A DNA stretch of 55,436 nucleotides from an uncultured Sinobacteraceae bacterium (lineage in GTDB: Bacteria; Pseudomonadota; Gammaproteobacteria; Steroidobacterales; Steroidobacteraceae), in NCBI GenBank assembly GCA_937902995.1, contig CALEKY010000028.1, positions 1 through 55,436 on the forward strand. The letters are read 5' to 3'. Both the position numbers and the translations under genes were made by a program. Under the pieces are notes generated by a model that did no database searches, was not told the origin of the DNA, and worked only from the letters and a program-made list of their open reading frames with translations. Shown piece by piece: positions 1 through 7,002 of the stretch. Within the stretch, counting starts at the first letter, position 1; each line of letters opens with the position of its first letter.

Positions 1-299
1 TGGATCACGCGCTCGTAGATCCGTCCAGTCGTGAAATTGCTGTTGCGCGACGTCGTCGTCCGCACGAAGCGCTCGTAATGCCCGAGATCCAGGTCGGTCT
101 CGGTGCCGTCGTTCGTGACGAACACTTCGCCGTGCTGGAAAGGACTCATCGTGCCCGGATCCACATTGATGTACGGATCCAGCTTCACCATGCTCACTTT
201 GAGCCCACGCGCCTCCAGAATGGCGCCAAGGGAGGCGGCGGCGATGCCTTTCCCGAGCGAGGAAACGACACCGCCAGTCACACAAATAAAACGCGTCAT
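1..299 (-). CDS. pyrG: CTP synthase, N-terminal part (cut by window edge)
   Basis: CTP synthase makes CTP from UTP, ATP and glutamine, the last step of cytosolic pyrimidine nucleotide synthesis. About the first 99 residues are present; the rest lies beyond position 1. The start reads MTRFICVTGGVVSSLGKGIA, the P-loop-like nucleotide site of the synthetase domain (Lys17), followed by the conserved LDPYINVDPGTMSP segment and the GTETDLDLGHYERF segment. The ATG at 299-297 matches the start usual in this family. In many gammaproteobacteria pyrG follows tilS or accA and precedes kdsA-eno, and here it lies 175 nt behind tilS on the same strand. Identification is secure; only the truncation limits it. 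Confidence 0.97.
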   Translation of the reverse strand, partial: MTRFICVTGGVVSSLGKGIAAASLGAILEARGLKVSMVKLDPYINVDPGTMSPFQHGEVFVTNDGTETDLDLGHYERFVRTTTSRNSNFTTGRIYERVI

Positions 300-377
300 C
301 GGAGGCACCGTCGCAGATGAGATGAGAACGAAGAGGCGCTGACGATCGTGCGCGGCGCCGCTTCACGACGGGAGTGC

Positions 378-405
378 AGTGTAACCGAGGACGCGATGCG
401 AAGAA
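378..405 (-). promoter_or_regulatory. weak candidate promoter for pyrG
   Basis: In the 175-nt gap between tilS and pyrG the minus strand carries a TACACT -10-like hexamer (383-378) 16 nt after a poor -35 (TTCTTC, 405-400). A long gap before pyrG suggests it has its own promoter, but the -35 match is only partial. Confidence 0.3.
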
Positions 406-474
406 AGCGAAGAACGTCGACCGCGCGAGGACACGTCGATTTTTCTTCCGACGACTCGTCGAATCTCGCAGCAA

Positions 475-1830
475 TCACTCCACCGCAGTGAGCGCCGGCC
501 GCCCTTCCCAGACGATTCGCACGCCCTCCTCGTCTTGACTTGCGGCAAAACTCGCTTCAACCCAAAGATCGGCAATTGCAATCAGAGTCTCCCCTGCATA
601 CAGCAAGGGCAAGCGATCGCGCCACCACGGCAGCACGTTCGCTTCCTGCAACAGCTTCTTGAGGTCGCGACGATGCGCACGGTGCGGCAGGCGCAGACGC
701 TCGCCTCCGCGCCGCGTACACACTTGTACGCGCGACGGCAACGCTGAGAGCTTCAGCCCTCGCCCGTGGGCGAATTCCGTTCGGAAGAATCCCGGTAACC
801 CGGCAAACCGCAGCGGCTCGCGCCAATCCCAATCCAGCACAACGCGCTCAAAGGGTGGAAGCTTGGGGCCGCAATAGAGAAGCCCGCGATGGCGTCGAAC
901 TTCGACGTCATCCCACGCCACACAGGGGACCCGATCGGCATCCGCGACCAGCATGTCGTGCTCGAGCGCAGCGAGCTTGCGCGTCGAAGGCGCCCGGGCA
1001 CCGCTTGCACGCAACCAGTAGCGCAACAAATTACGACGACGTGCCGCGCTCAACCGTTCGAGCGCGGCGACACGCAAACATGGCCCGTGCGACGCATCGG
1101 CCAAATCTCGCGCAGCGAGCTCCTCGAGCAACTGCGCCGCCTCGCCCAAGTGCGCCGCGCTGCGCACGACCGTGTGCGCCGCAGACGGCCAGCGCGCACG
1201 CAATGCCGGCACGACTTGAGCGCGCAAGTAGTTGCGATCGAACCGCGTGCTGTCGTTCGAAGGATCGTGCGACCAAGTCAGATTCCTGGCGCGTCCCCAT
1301 TGCTCGAGCTCTTCGCGCGTCCATTCGAGCAGCGGCCGCACGTGCCAGCCGGCGCCAAAAGGTTGACACCGCGGCATCGCTGCAAGCCCGTCGATCCCGC
1401 TGCCTCTCATCAATGCCAGCAATACGGTCTCGATCTGGTCGTCGGCATGGTGCGCCGTGAGCAGCGTCTCGTCTGGGCGCAGGATTTCACGGAGTACGTC
1501 ATAGCGAGCGCGGCGCGCAGCCGACTCGATCCCTTCTTCCGGATTCGGCGGAACGTGCACCCGCCGCGACAGAAACTCGAACCCGTACGTCTGCGCTCGA
1601 CGCGCACACTCGGATTCCCAATGCTCCGCTTCCGGATGCAAACCGTGATTGACGTGCACGACCCGAACCTTGCGCTCGTGGCGATACGGCGCAAGCGCGT
1701 GCAACAGAACCGTCGAATCGAGACCGCCGCTGAAAGCGATCAGTACATCGCCGCTAGCGGCCGCTGGCAGCCATTGCGCGAGAATCTGCGGAAGCTCGTC
1801 GAGCGAGCGCTTGTGCATACGAACTCGCAC
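475..1830 (-). CDS. tilS: tRNA(Ile)-lysidine synthase
   Basis: TilS joins lysine to C34 of the CAU anticodon of a minor tRNA-Ile, using ATP, so that it reads AUA instead of AUG. The PP-loop motif SGGLDS lies at residues 34-39, followed by an N-type ATP pyrophosphatase domain with the conserved TAHHADDQIET segment and RNYLR. The rest is the TilS substrate-binding and C-terminal region. At 451 aa from the first start it is close to the 430-450 aa expected. The start is uncertain: GTG at 1830 or ATG at 1818; neither has a strong ribosome binding site. It follows accA by 42 nt on the same strand and probably shares its transcript. Confidence 0.95.
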   Translation of the reverse strand: MRVRMHKRSLDELPQILAQWLPAAASGDVLIAFSGGLDSTVLLHALAPYRHERKVRVVHVNHGLHPEAEHWESECARRAQTYGFEFLSRRVHVPPNPEEGIESAARRARYDVLREILRPDETLLTAHHADDQIETVLLALMRGSGIDGLAAMPRCQPFGAGWHVRPLLEWTREELEQWGRARNLTWSHDPSNDSTRFDRNYLRAQVVPALRARWPSAAHTVVRSAAHLGEAAQLLEELAARDLADASHGPCLRVAALERLSAARRRNLLRYWLRASGARAPSTRKLAALEHDMLVADADRVPCVAWDDVEVRRHRGLLYCGPKLPPFERVVLDWDWREPLRFAGLPGFFRTEFAHGRGLKLSALPSRVQVCTRRGGERLRLPHRAHRRDLKKLLQEANVLPWWRDRLPLLYAGETLIAIADLWVEASFAASQDEEGVRIVWEGRPALTAVE

Positions 1831-1872
1831 TCTGCGCGCGACTCCGCCGCTCGCTCGCGGCGCCCGATCGCG

Positions 1873-2832
1873 CTAGGAGACGCTGTAGACGCCGTAACCG
1901 CGCAGCCGCTCTTCGCGCGCTTTCAACAACACGTCGAGCGGACGCGATTGCAGATCGCCCAAGTGTCGCAGCAGGGCACTCTTCAGCGTTTCGGCCATCG
2001 CTTGCGGATCGCGATGCGCACCGCCGAGCGGCTCTTTCACGACTTCATCGACAACTCCGAGCTTGGCGATGCGTTCGGCGCTGACGCCCATCGCCTCGGC
2101 GGCGAGATCCTTCTTCTCGGCGCTGCGCCAAAGAATGCCCGCGCAGCCTTCCGGCGAAATCACGGAATAGATGCTGTACTGAAGCATCAGCAGCCGATCG
2201 CACACGCCGATGGCCAACGCGCCGCCCGAGCCGCCTTCGCCGATCACGACACTGACGACGGGCACGCGCAAGCGCGACATCACGAACAGATTGCGCGCGA
2301 TCGCCTCGCTCTGCCCGCGCTCCTCCGCACCGACGCCCGGATACGCACCGGCTGTATCGATGAACGTGATGAGCGGCATGGAGAATTTCTCTGCCATCCG
2401 CATCAAGCGCAGCGCCTTGCGGTATCCCTCCGGTTTGGGCATGCCGTAGTTGCGGCGCACACGCTCCTTCGTATCGCGGCCTTTCTGTTGGCCGATGATC
2501 ATGACCGGCTGCCCTTCGAGCCGTGCCGGACCGGCCACGATCGCCGGATCGTCCGCATACATCCGGTCGCCGTGCAGCTCCTGGAAGTCGGTGAAAATCG
2601 CGCTGATGTAGTCGAGCGTGTAAGGACGCTGCGGGTGGCGGGCAAGCTGAGTGATCTGCCACTGGGTGAGGTTGGAGAAGATGCTCGTCGTCAGGGCACG
2701 GCTTTTCGCCTTGAGACGCGCGATCTCCTCACCGATGTTGACTTCGGTGTCGTTGGAAACGAACTTCAGCTCGTCGATCTTTGCTTCGAGCTCCGCGATC
2801 GGCTGCTCGAAGTCCAAAAAATTCATTGGCAT
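1873..2832 (-). CDS. accA: acetyl-CoA carboxylase, carboxyltransferase subunit alpha
   Basis: AccA with AccD forms the carboxyltransferase that moves CO2 from biotin on AccB to acetyl-CoA, giving malonyl-CoA for fatty acid synthesis. The full 319 residues equal the usual length. The N-terminal FLDFEQPIAELEAKIDEL helix, the FTDFQELHGDRMYADDPAIV segment, GAYPGVGAEERGQSEAIARN and the oxyanion-type GEGGSGGALAIGV loop are all present. Two starts are possible, ATG 2832 or ATG 2826; the second gives the more usual MNFLDFEQ beginning. In many gammaproteobacteria accA lies directly behind dnaE; here some 9 kb of other genes separate them. Confidence 0.97.
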   Translation of the reverse strand: MPMNFLDFEQPIAELEAKIDELKFVSNDTEVNIGEEIARLKAKSRALTTSIFSNLTQWQITQLARHPQRPYTLDYISAIFTDFQELHGDRMYADDPAIVAGPARLEGQPVMIIGQQKGRDTKERVRRNYGMPKPEGYRKALRLMRMAEKFSMPLITFIDTAGAYPGVGAEERGQSEAIARNLFVMSRLRVPVVSVVIGEGGSGGALAIGVCDRLLMLQYSIYSVISPEGCAGILWRSAEKKDLAAEAMGVSAERIAKLGVVDEVVKEPLGGAHRDPQAMAETLKSALLRHLGDLQSRPLDVLLKAREERLRGYGVYSVS

Positions 2833-2939
2833 ACGGCAGAAGGGGTCCTGTCGAAACAGGGCCGAACACTAGCGGGCGGGCGCAGCCAGGGCAAGCACCG
2901 CCCTGCCGAGCCGGGCGGCCGTTCGCATCTCGGGATGGG

Positions 2940-3929
2940 CTACCCCGCTTCCTCCGGTACCCCGCCGGTGCGGGCCAGATCCTGCGGCTTCACTTTTTCC
3001 ACGTTGAACTTGGCGGCCCGCTCGCGCATGGTCTTCAGCACCTCCTCGAGCGGCGGCGGCTCATCCTTGATCCACCGCAGGGGATTGATGCGTGCGACCA
3101 CGAACGCACGCAGGTACGGGCTCACCAGACCGCGCTCCTTCAATTGCTCGACGACGCTGGAGACCTTCGCATCCAGATCGAACAGCTGTTCCGCGCGACG
3201 TTCGTGCAAGGCGATCGCCTTGCGCAGCGGCTCGTTCGAGAATTCTTCGAGCCGACGCAGGATCGGGTGATAGGCGCCGCCTGCGAAATTGCCCCGCCGC
3301 TCGTAGCACAGACCGAGCGTGACGAGCGACGCCTCCTCCAGGTAAAACGCAAAGTCGCTCTCGCGTCGAGAATCGTCTTCCTCTATCAACCCCTTGTAGA
3401 TGCGGATCACCTCGAGCGCACGTTCCCGCAGGTTGTGCGCCTTCTCGGTGTTGAGCGCCAGAATCTGCCAGGCAATTTCTCGCTTCGGCACGACTAGCGC
3501 AATGATGGCCTTCGCGCCGAGCCGGCGCATCGCCTCCAGCCGATGACGCCCGTTCGGCGTCCAGAATCCTTCCTTCGGCGCCGTAATCGCAATGACCGGA
3601 TCCAGGAACAAGCCGGTCTTGTCGAGCACGGCAGAGAGCTTCTTGTAATGCGCGTCCGACAAGTCGCGTTGAAACGGCGTCGGTTCGATACGATCGATCG
3701 GCAGCGCAGCCAACACGAGCGGCTGTCCGCCGAGCGGCTCGATGTAGCAGCTGATGACTTGTCCACCCTCGTCGGAAATACGGCGAGCCACCTCGGCGGC
3801 AGCCTCCGGCATCGACTCGACGCGGCACTCGGCCGGCTGGATACCGCGCGTGCGCGGCGCAGCCTTCTTTGGCGTTTTACGGCGCGCCGGTGCGCGCTTG
3901 CGCTTTGCCGAAGTTTTCGTCGCTGCCAT
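2940..3929 (-). CDS. orphan ParB/Srx-like protein with basic N-terminal tail
   Basis: The product of 329 aa has a ParB N-terminal (ParB/sulfiredoxin-fold) domain at about residues 74-180: LPIDRIEPTPFQRDL resembles ParB box I, TPNGRHRLEAM (124-134) box II and LNTEKAHNLRERALEV (159-174) box III, the region that binds CTP in true ParB. It is preceded by a Lys/Arg/Pro/Ala-rich tail (1-28) like histone H1-type tails. No typical HTH or C-terminal dimer domain is evident, and no parA lies nearby, so a role in chromosome partition is unlikely. I chose the ATG at 3929 because GAGG lies about 9 nt upstream; a longer reading to 3977 lacks this support. Function unknown; DNA binding is inferred from the tail and fold. 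Confidence 0.75.
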   Translation of the reverse strand: MAATKTSAKRKRAPARRKTPKKAAPRTRGIQPAECRVESMPEAAAEVARRISDEGGQVISCYIEPLGGQPLVLAALPIDRIEPTPFQRDLSDAHYKKLSAVLDKTGLFLDPVIAITAPKEGFWTPNGRHRLEAMRRLGAKAIIALVVPKREIAWQILALNTEKAHNLRERALEVIRIYKGLIEEDDSRRESDFAFYLEEASLVTLGLCYERRGNFAGGAYHPILRRLEEFSNEPLRKAIALHERRAEQLFDLDAKVSSVVEQLKERGLVSPYLRAFVVARINPLRWIKDEPPPLEEVLKTMRERAAKFNVEKVKPQDLARTGGVPEEAG

Positions 3930-4063
3930 AGGTTTCCCTCGACTGCCGAAGTGTCGAGCGTAGCTCAATTCGAACACGCCGCGTCATCGTCGACGTACGG
4001 AACCCGCCCACGCCCCGGACGTTCAGCCAGTGAAACGCGCATGTAATCCCGGCGGAGGCCGCA

Positions 4064-4396
4064 ATGAATACCGACGCACTCAACGCTTCGTGGACCGATT
4101 TGAGGAACGACTTGCAGGCCGTGGCCCGGGATGCCGAAGCGCTGCTCAAAGCCACCGCCGATGTCGGCGGCGAGCGCATCGAGGAGCTCCGAGGCCGCAC
4201 GCGAGAAACACTACGGCGCGCGTACGATCATCTCTACGAGCGCAATTTGCAGATGCAGAAGTTCGCACGCGGCACCGACTCGTATATCCGCGACCACTCG
4301 TGGAGTGCCGTCGCCGTCGCAGCCGGCGTAGGGTTGCTGATCGGCGCTGCGCTCGCGCGAACCGGCAGCGGACGTCCGTCTACTCCCTTAGATTGA
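4064..4396 (+). CDS. DUF883 (ElaB/YqjD-like) membrane-anchored protein
   Basis: A 110-aa protein with a charged amphipathic helical region (residues 1-78) and one C-terminal hydrophobic segment (81-98, rich in Ala, Val and Gly) ending in a short tail. This is the layout of the DUF883 family (ElaB, YqjD, YgaM), inner-membrane tail-anchored proteins that bind ribosomes and are induced in stationary phase in E. coli; the ribosome link is knowledge of those proteins, not shown here. GGAGG lies about 10 nt before the ATG. Its last 17 nt overlap the end of the convergent spermidine-synthase-like gene. It starts 134 nt from the divergent ParB-like gene. Confidence 0.85.
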   Translation: MNTDALNASWTDLRNDLQAVARDAEALLKATADVGGERIEELRGRTRETLRRAYDHLYERNLQMQKFARGTDSYIRDHSWSAVAVAAGVGLLIGAALARTGSGRPSTPLD

Positions 4397-5276
4397 GCAG
4401 GTTCGCCGGCGAATACTGATCGGTGAGCACGCGTGCGCCTCGATCCCAATCGGCCGCCGTCGAGAACAAGCGCAAGAGTCTCTCCACGCCGATATCGAAA
4501 CCGGCGAAGGTCTGCTTGAACCCGGCGGCATTTCGCTCGACGTGAGATTTCGGCGGCAATTGCTCCTTGGTCGCCAGAATCACGCGGTTGTCTTCTTTCA
4601 AGTTGTAGAACGTGCCGAAGACGGCCTCGTAGGTTACGGATTCGTGATCGTAAAGCCGACTGGACGAGAACGTATTGGCGGCCAAGACGCCTTGCGGGCT
4701 CAAGAGCGAAGCGACTTCCTGCAAGAACTCCCGCGTCAACAAGTGTTCGGGGATGTACTCGTGATCGAATGCATCCAGCATGATGAGATCGTACTGCCGG
4801 CCCTCGCGCTGCGCCCGCTTCACGAACACACGCCCGTCGACCTCCTCGACGCGCACTAGGTCGCCCGTTCGAAAATTGAAGAATCGCTTTGCCACGCGCA
4901 CGACGGCCGGATCGATCTCGACGACATCGATTCGAGACTCCGGCAGCACTTGGTGCAGCGCCTGCGGCAGCGTACCGCCGCCCAAGCCGATGATCAGGAT
5001 CGACTGCGGCCGCGGATTGAGGAACAGGGCCGCCATCATCATCTGCGTGTAATTCATCACGAACCGCTCCGGCGCCTCGGTGTTCATGCAGGTCTGTCGG
5101 CCGATACGGCAGTTGCGCGTGAAACATATGCAACGGATGGGGCCGTCGTCGTACACCAGCACTTCGCGATAGAGCGAGCGTTCCGAGTGAACGAGCTTCT
5201 GTGCTTCGGCCAGCGATGGACCCAGTATTGCGAACGCCAAACAAACGCAGGCGAGTAGATGACGGACGACGCTCAC
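4380..5276 (-). CDS. exported spermidine-synthase-like protein (SAM-methyltransferase fold)
   Basis: A 298-aa protein with a clear Sec signal peptide (residues 1-25, cleavage after AEA) followed by a SpeE-type Rossmann domain: GLGGGT (98-103), VVEIDP (118-123) for nucleoside binding, and LDAFD (167-171) where spermidine synthases carry their catalytic aspartate. Four cysteines (49, 51, 56, 63) cluster just before the domain. The GTG start at 5276 overlaps the stop of the membrane gene upstream by 2 nt (GTGA), so the two are translationally coupled; reading further upstream in this frame only gives the shadow of that gene. In many bacteria both parts are fused in one protein. Polyamine synthesis outside the cytoplasm is hard to explain, so the substrate is unknown. 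Confidence 0.82.
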   Translation of the reverse strand: MSVVRHLLACVCLAFAILGPSLAEAQKLVHSERSLYREVLVYDDGPIRCICFTRNCRIGRQTCMNTEAPERFVMNYTQMMMAALFLNPRPQSILIIGLGGGTLPQALHQVLPESRIDVVEIDPAVVRVAKRFFNFRTGDLVRVEEVDGRVFVKRAQREGRQYDLIMLDAFDHEYIPEHLLTREFLQEVASLLSPQGVLAANTFSSSRLYDHESVTYEAVFGTFYNLKEDNRVILATKEQLPPKSHVERNAAGFKQTFAGFDIGVERLLRLFSTAADWDRGARVLTDQYSPANLLNLRE

Positions 5277-5863
5277 TGCTTGCTTCCTCCGATCCACGCG
5301 ACCAACCCTATTGCCAAAGAGATCGCCATCAATCCGCCGAAGATATGATTCACTTCGAAATAGAGCACCAGATAGAACGACGTGAGCAAAGTCCCAGCAG
5401 CGCTCCCGAACGTCGACACGAAGTAAAGCTGTCCGGCGTGACGCCCGGAGGTTGCTCGCTCCTCCACGAGCAACCGCACCGCATAAGGGGAAACCATTCC
5501 CGAGAAGAACGTCGGTACGAAAAACAGCAGTGTCGATCCGAGCAGAGAGCCGAACCGCGGATCCGGTAGGCGCACCGCAACTGCATCGAGCAGCGTCGGA
5601 CCGAGCCACACCGTGGGCAGCACGCTCACCGCAGCCAGGACGAGCAGCGTGCCGAGCTTGCGCACAGTCGGCGATCGCAACGACCAGCGACCACCCGCCA
5701 AATACCCCAGCGCCAGCGCCAACATGAAGACGGTGATGATGGCGCCCCACACGTAAATGCTGCTGCCGAACGTGGGCGCGAGGAGCCGACCGCCGAGCAG
5801 CTCCACGCTCATCACGAAAAATCCGGACCAGCCGGCGATTACGTAAGTGAGCGGAATCTGCAT
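5273..5863 (-). CDS. polytopic membrane protein, N-terminal half of MFS/spermidine-synthase-type fusions
   Basis: A 196-aa protein of about six hydrophobic segments with the motif VELLGGRLLAPTFGSSIYVWG near the N-terminus (about residues 20-40) and YFVSTFGSAAGTL later. This is the conserved membrane domain found fused to SpeE-like domains in many proteobacteria. Here it stops at 5273 and the SpeE-like partner starts inside its stop codon, so the pair is a split version of the fusion. The acidic and aromatic motif near the first membrane segment is typical of the family. The transported or modified substrate is unknown. The start ATG at 5863 lies 27 nt after the stop of the next upstream gene. 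Confidence 0.8.
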   Translation of the reverse strand: MQIPLTYVIAGWSGFFVMSVELLGGRLLAPTFGSSIYVWGAIITVFMLALALGYLAGGRWSLRSPTVRKLGTLLVLAAVSVLPTVWLGPTLLDAVAVRLPDPRFGSLLGSTLLFFVPTFFSGMVSPYAVRLLVEERATSGRHAGQLYFVSTFGSAAGTLLTSFYLVLYFEVNHIFGGLMAISLAIGLVAWIGGSKQ

Positions 5864-5890
5864 GCTCGCTTCCCTACCCCAGAGCCCGCC

Positions 5891-6436
5891 TTACGGCGCT
5901 GCCGGTTCTCCAGTGGCAGCGACGAGCTTGAACTCGTCCTTGAGCGTACCTCGCACGCGCGAAACCGGCGTGCGCGCGTAGAACGAAGCTGCAAAGCGAC
6001 GCTCTGACTCGGGTGGCACGTTCACCGACACCCAGTGCTGATCCTGCCAGACGACGACGCAACCGCTCGGATCGAGCGCGCCCTCGTAACAATCGCGTCG
6101 GATGATCTGCAACGTGATGGAGCGAAGCTGCGTGTCCTTGCTCGTGTTCTCGATCCGCCCTTGAAGCTCGAACGGCGCGCCGCCGCCCGTGAGCTTCAGA
6201 TCATCGACAGCAATGGCATCGAGCGGGATGGAGGCAATTGCGGCAGCCGGCGAGGTCGGTTTGCCCCGTACGCCGTCCTCGGTCTCTGCGCGTCCTGCGA
6301 GTCGCAACACGAGACCGACGACCAGCAGACCCGCAAGAAGCACGCCGCCGATCGCACGCACGATGCCGCGATTGCTCAGCGTGATCGTGAGCAGCGTCAG
6401 CGCAATGACCGCGATGAATGCCCAAAACACCGTCAC
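5891..6436 (-). CDS. membrane-anchored hypothetical protein
   Basis: A 181-aa protein with two hydrophobic segments at the N-terminus (about residues 2-20 and 27-46), then a soluble domain predicted to lie outside the cytoplasm or in it depending on topology. The domain has a beta-rich look with the pattern FELQGRIENTSKDTQLRSI, as in FxLYD-type domains that describe hydration or 'intrinsic' comparisons between residues, and two cysteines (DCYEG, SGCVV) that could form a disulfide. I do not recognise a named family. It lies 27 nt upstream of the split spermidine-synthase-like pair on the same strand and may be the first gene of that operon. Confidence 0.7.
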   Translation of the reverse strand: MTVFWAFIAVIALTLLTITLSNRGIVRAIGGVLLAGLLVVGLVLRLAGRAETEDGVRGKPTSPAAAIASIPLDAIAVDDLKLTGGGAPFELQGRIENTSKDTQLRSITLQIIRRDCYEGALDPSGCVVVWQDQHWVSVNVPPESERRFAASFYARTPVSRVRGTLKDEFKLVAATGEPAAP

Positions 6437-6508
6437 ACTCTCGCTACGAATGGGTGCGCAAGAATGCCATGTTTTCCCGACGCGCGGTGCACGAGTTGGA
6501 ACACCCTC

Positions 6509-6525
6509 CTGGCAGGCGCGTTGCT
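6509..6525 (+). promoter_or_regulatory. candidate sigma-54 (RpoN) promoter
   Basis: CTGGCAGGCGCGTTGCT has GG (6511-6512) and GC (6523-6524) separated by exactly 10 nt, and the flanks TGGCA and TTGC match the -24/-12 consensus. It lies 35 nt upstream of the start of the small charged protein gene, the right distance for a transcript beginning near 6536. No activator site was identified. Confidence 0.5.
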
Positions 6526-6559
6526 CTCTCGCATTTCATCAGTTTAGGAGAGAGCACCC

Positions 6560-6793
6560 ATGGCCGACCCAACATCGCGCAACGAGGGCGAAGGCAACCG
6601 TACTGCCGATCGCAAATATCGCGAGGCCACGCGCAAGTTCGTCGAATCCGATCGAGGCCAGGAAGAGATCAAGAAGGCCGGCGAGGTCAGCGACCGCGAG
6701 CAAGAGGAGATTCGCTCGGCTGAAGCCGAGGCCAAGCGACGCGCCAAAGAACACGATCCCGAAGAAGTTCGCAATCCCGCCAAGCCCTCCTAG
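6560..6793 (+). CDS. small highly charged hypothetical protein
   Basis: A 77-aa protein made almost only of charged and polar residues, with repeated EE/KK/RE patterns (DRGQEEIKKAG, DREQEEIRSAEAEAKRR) and no hydrophobic core; it is probably a disordered or helical cytoplasmic protein. The start is firm: AGGAGAG at 6546-6552 lies about 7 nt before the ATG. The gene forms a compact unit with a sigma-54-like promoter at 6509 and a strong terminator at 6863. Similar small charged proteins occur in many proteobacteria and are often stress-linked, but I do not recognise a named family and assign no function. Confidence 0.75.
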   Translation: MADPTSRNEGEGNRTADRKYREATRKFVESDRGQEEIKKAGEVSDREQEEIRSAEAEAKRRAKEHDPEEVRNPAKPS

Positions 6794-6862
6794 ACTCGCC
6801 GCTCGTTTCTGAGAGGCGCTCGCTTCTGACGTTCGAGCGCTCATCCGCGCAATCGTGAACAA

Positions 6863-6889
6863 GGGGCCTGACCGCAGTCAGGCCCTTTT
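6863..6889 (+). terminator. rho-independent terminator after the small charged gene
   Basis: A perfect 9-bp stem, GGGCCTGAC (6864-6872) with GTCAGGCCC (6877-6885), a CGCA loop and TTTT after it. It lies 70 nt behind the stop of the 6560-6793 gene and closes that unit. Confidence 0.9.
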
Positions 6890-6964
6890 GCAAAGAACCG
6901 TCTGCACCCCGCACGAAGAACTGCGCATCGAGATCGGTGCGCTAAGATCGGCCGCGCGAGCCAC

Positions 6965-6984
6965 GGCGCGGCTGACGCCGCGCC
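6965..6984 (+). other. GC-rich hairpin in the leader of the MFS gene
   Basis: GGCGCGGC (6965-6972), loop TGAC, GCCGCGCC (6977-6984): a perfect 8-bp stem 18 nt upstream of the GTG start at 7003, with no U-tract. It leaves the GGGGA ribosome binding site free. It could stabilise the leader or limit translation; the role is not known. Confidence 0.5.
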
Positions 6985-7002
6985 TTCGATCAGGGGACGA
7001 GA

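Noticed and set aside
889..3270. A 793-codon open frame on the plus strand across tilS and accA
   Set aside because: It is antisense to two clear genes, has the Arg/His-rich composition of a GC-rich shadow and shows no known domain.
2940..3929. Chromosome partition ParB with parS site and origin nearby
   Set aside because: No parA, no parS-like palindrome and no dnaA, gyrB, rsmG or DnaA-box cluster lie in the window.
4380..5750. One 456-aa protein joining the SpeE-like domain with upstream sequence
   Set aside because: The extra N-terminal part is the wrong frame of the membrane gene; the GTG at 5276 gives a clean signal peptide and a GTGA overlap.
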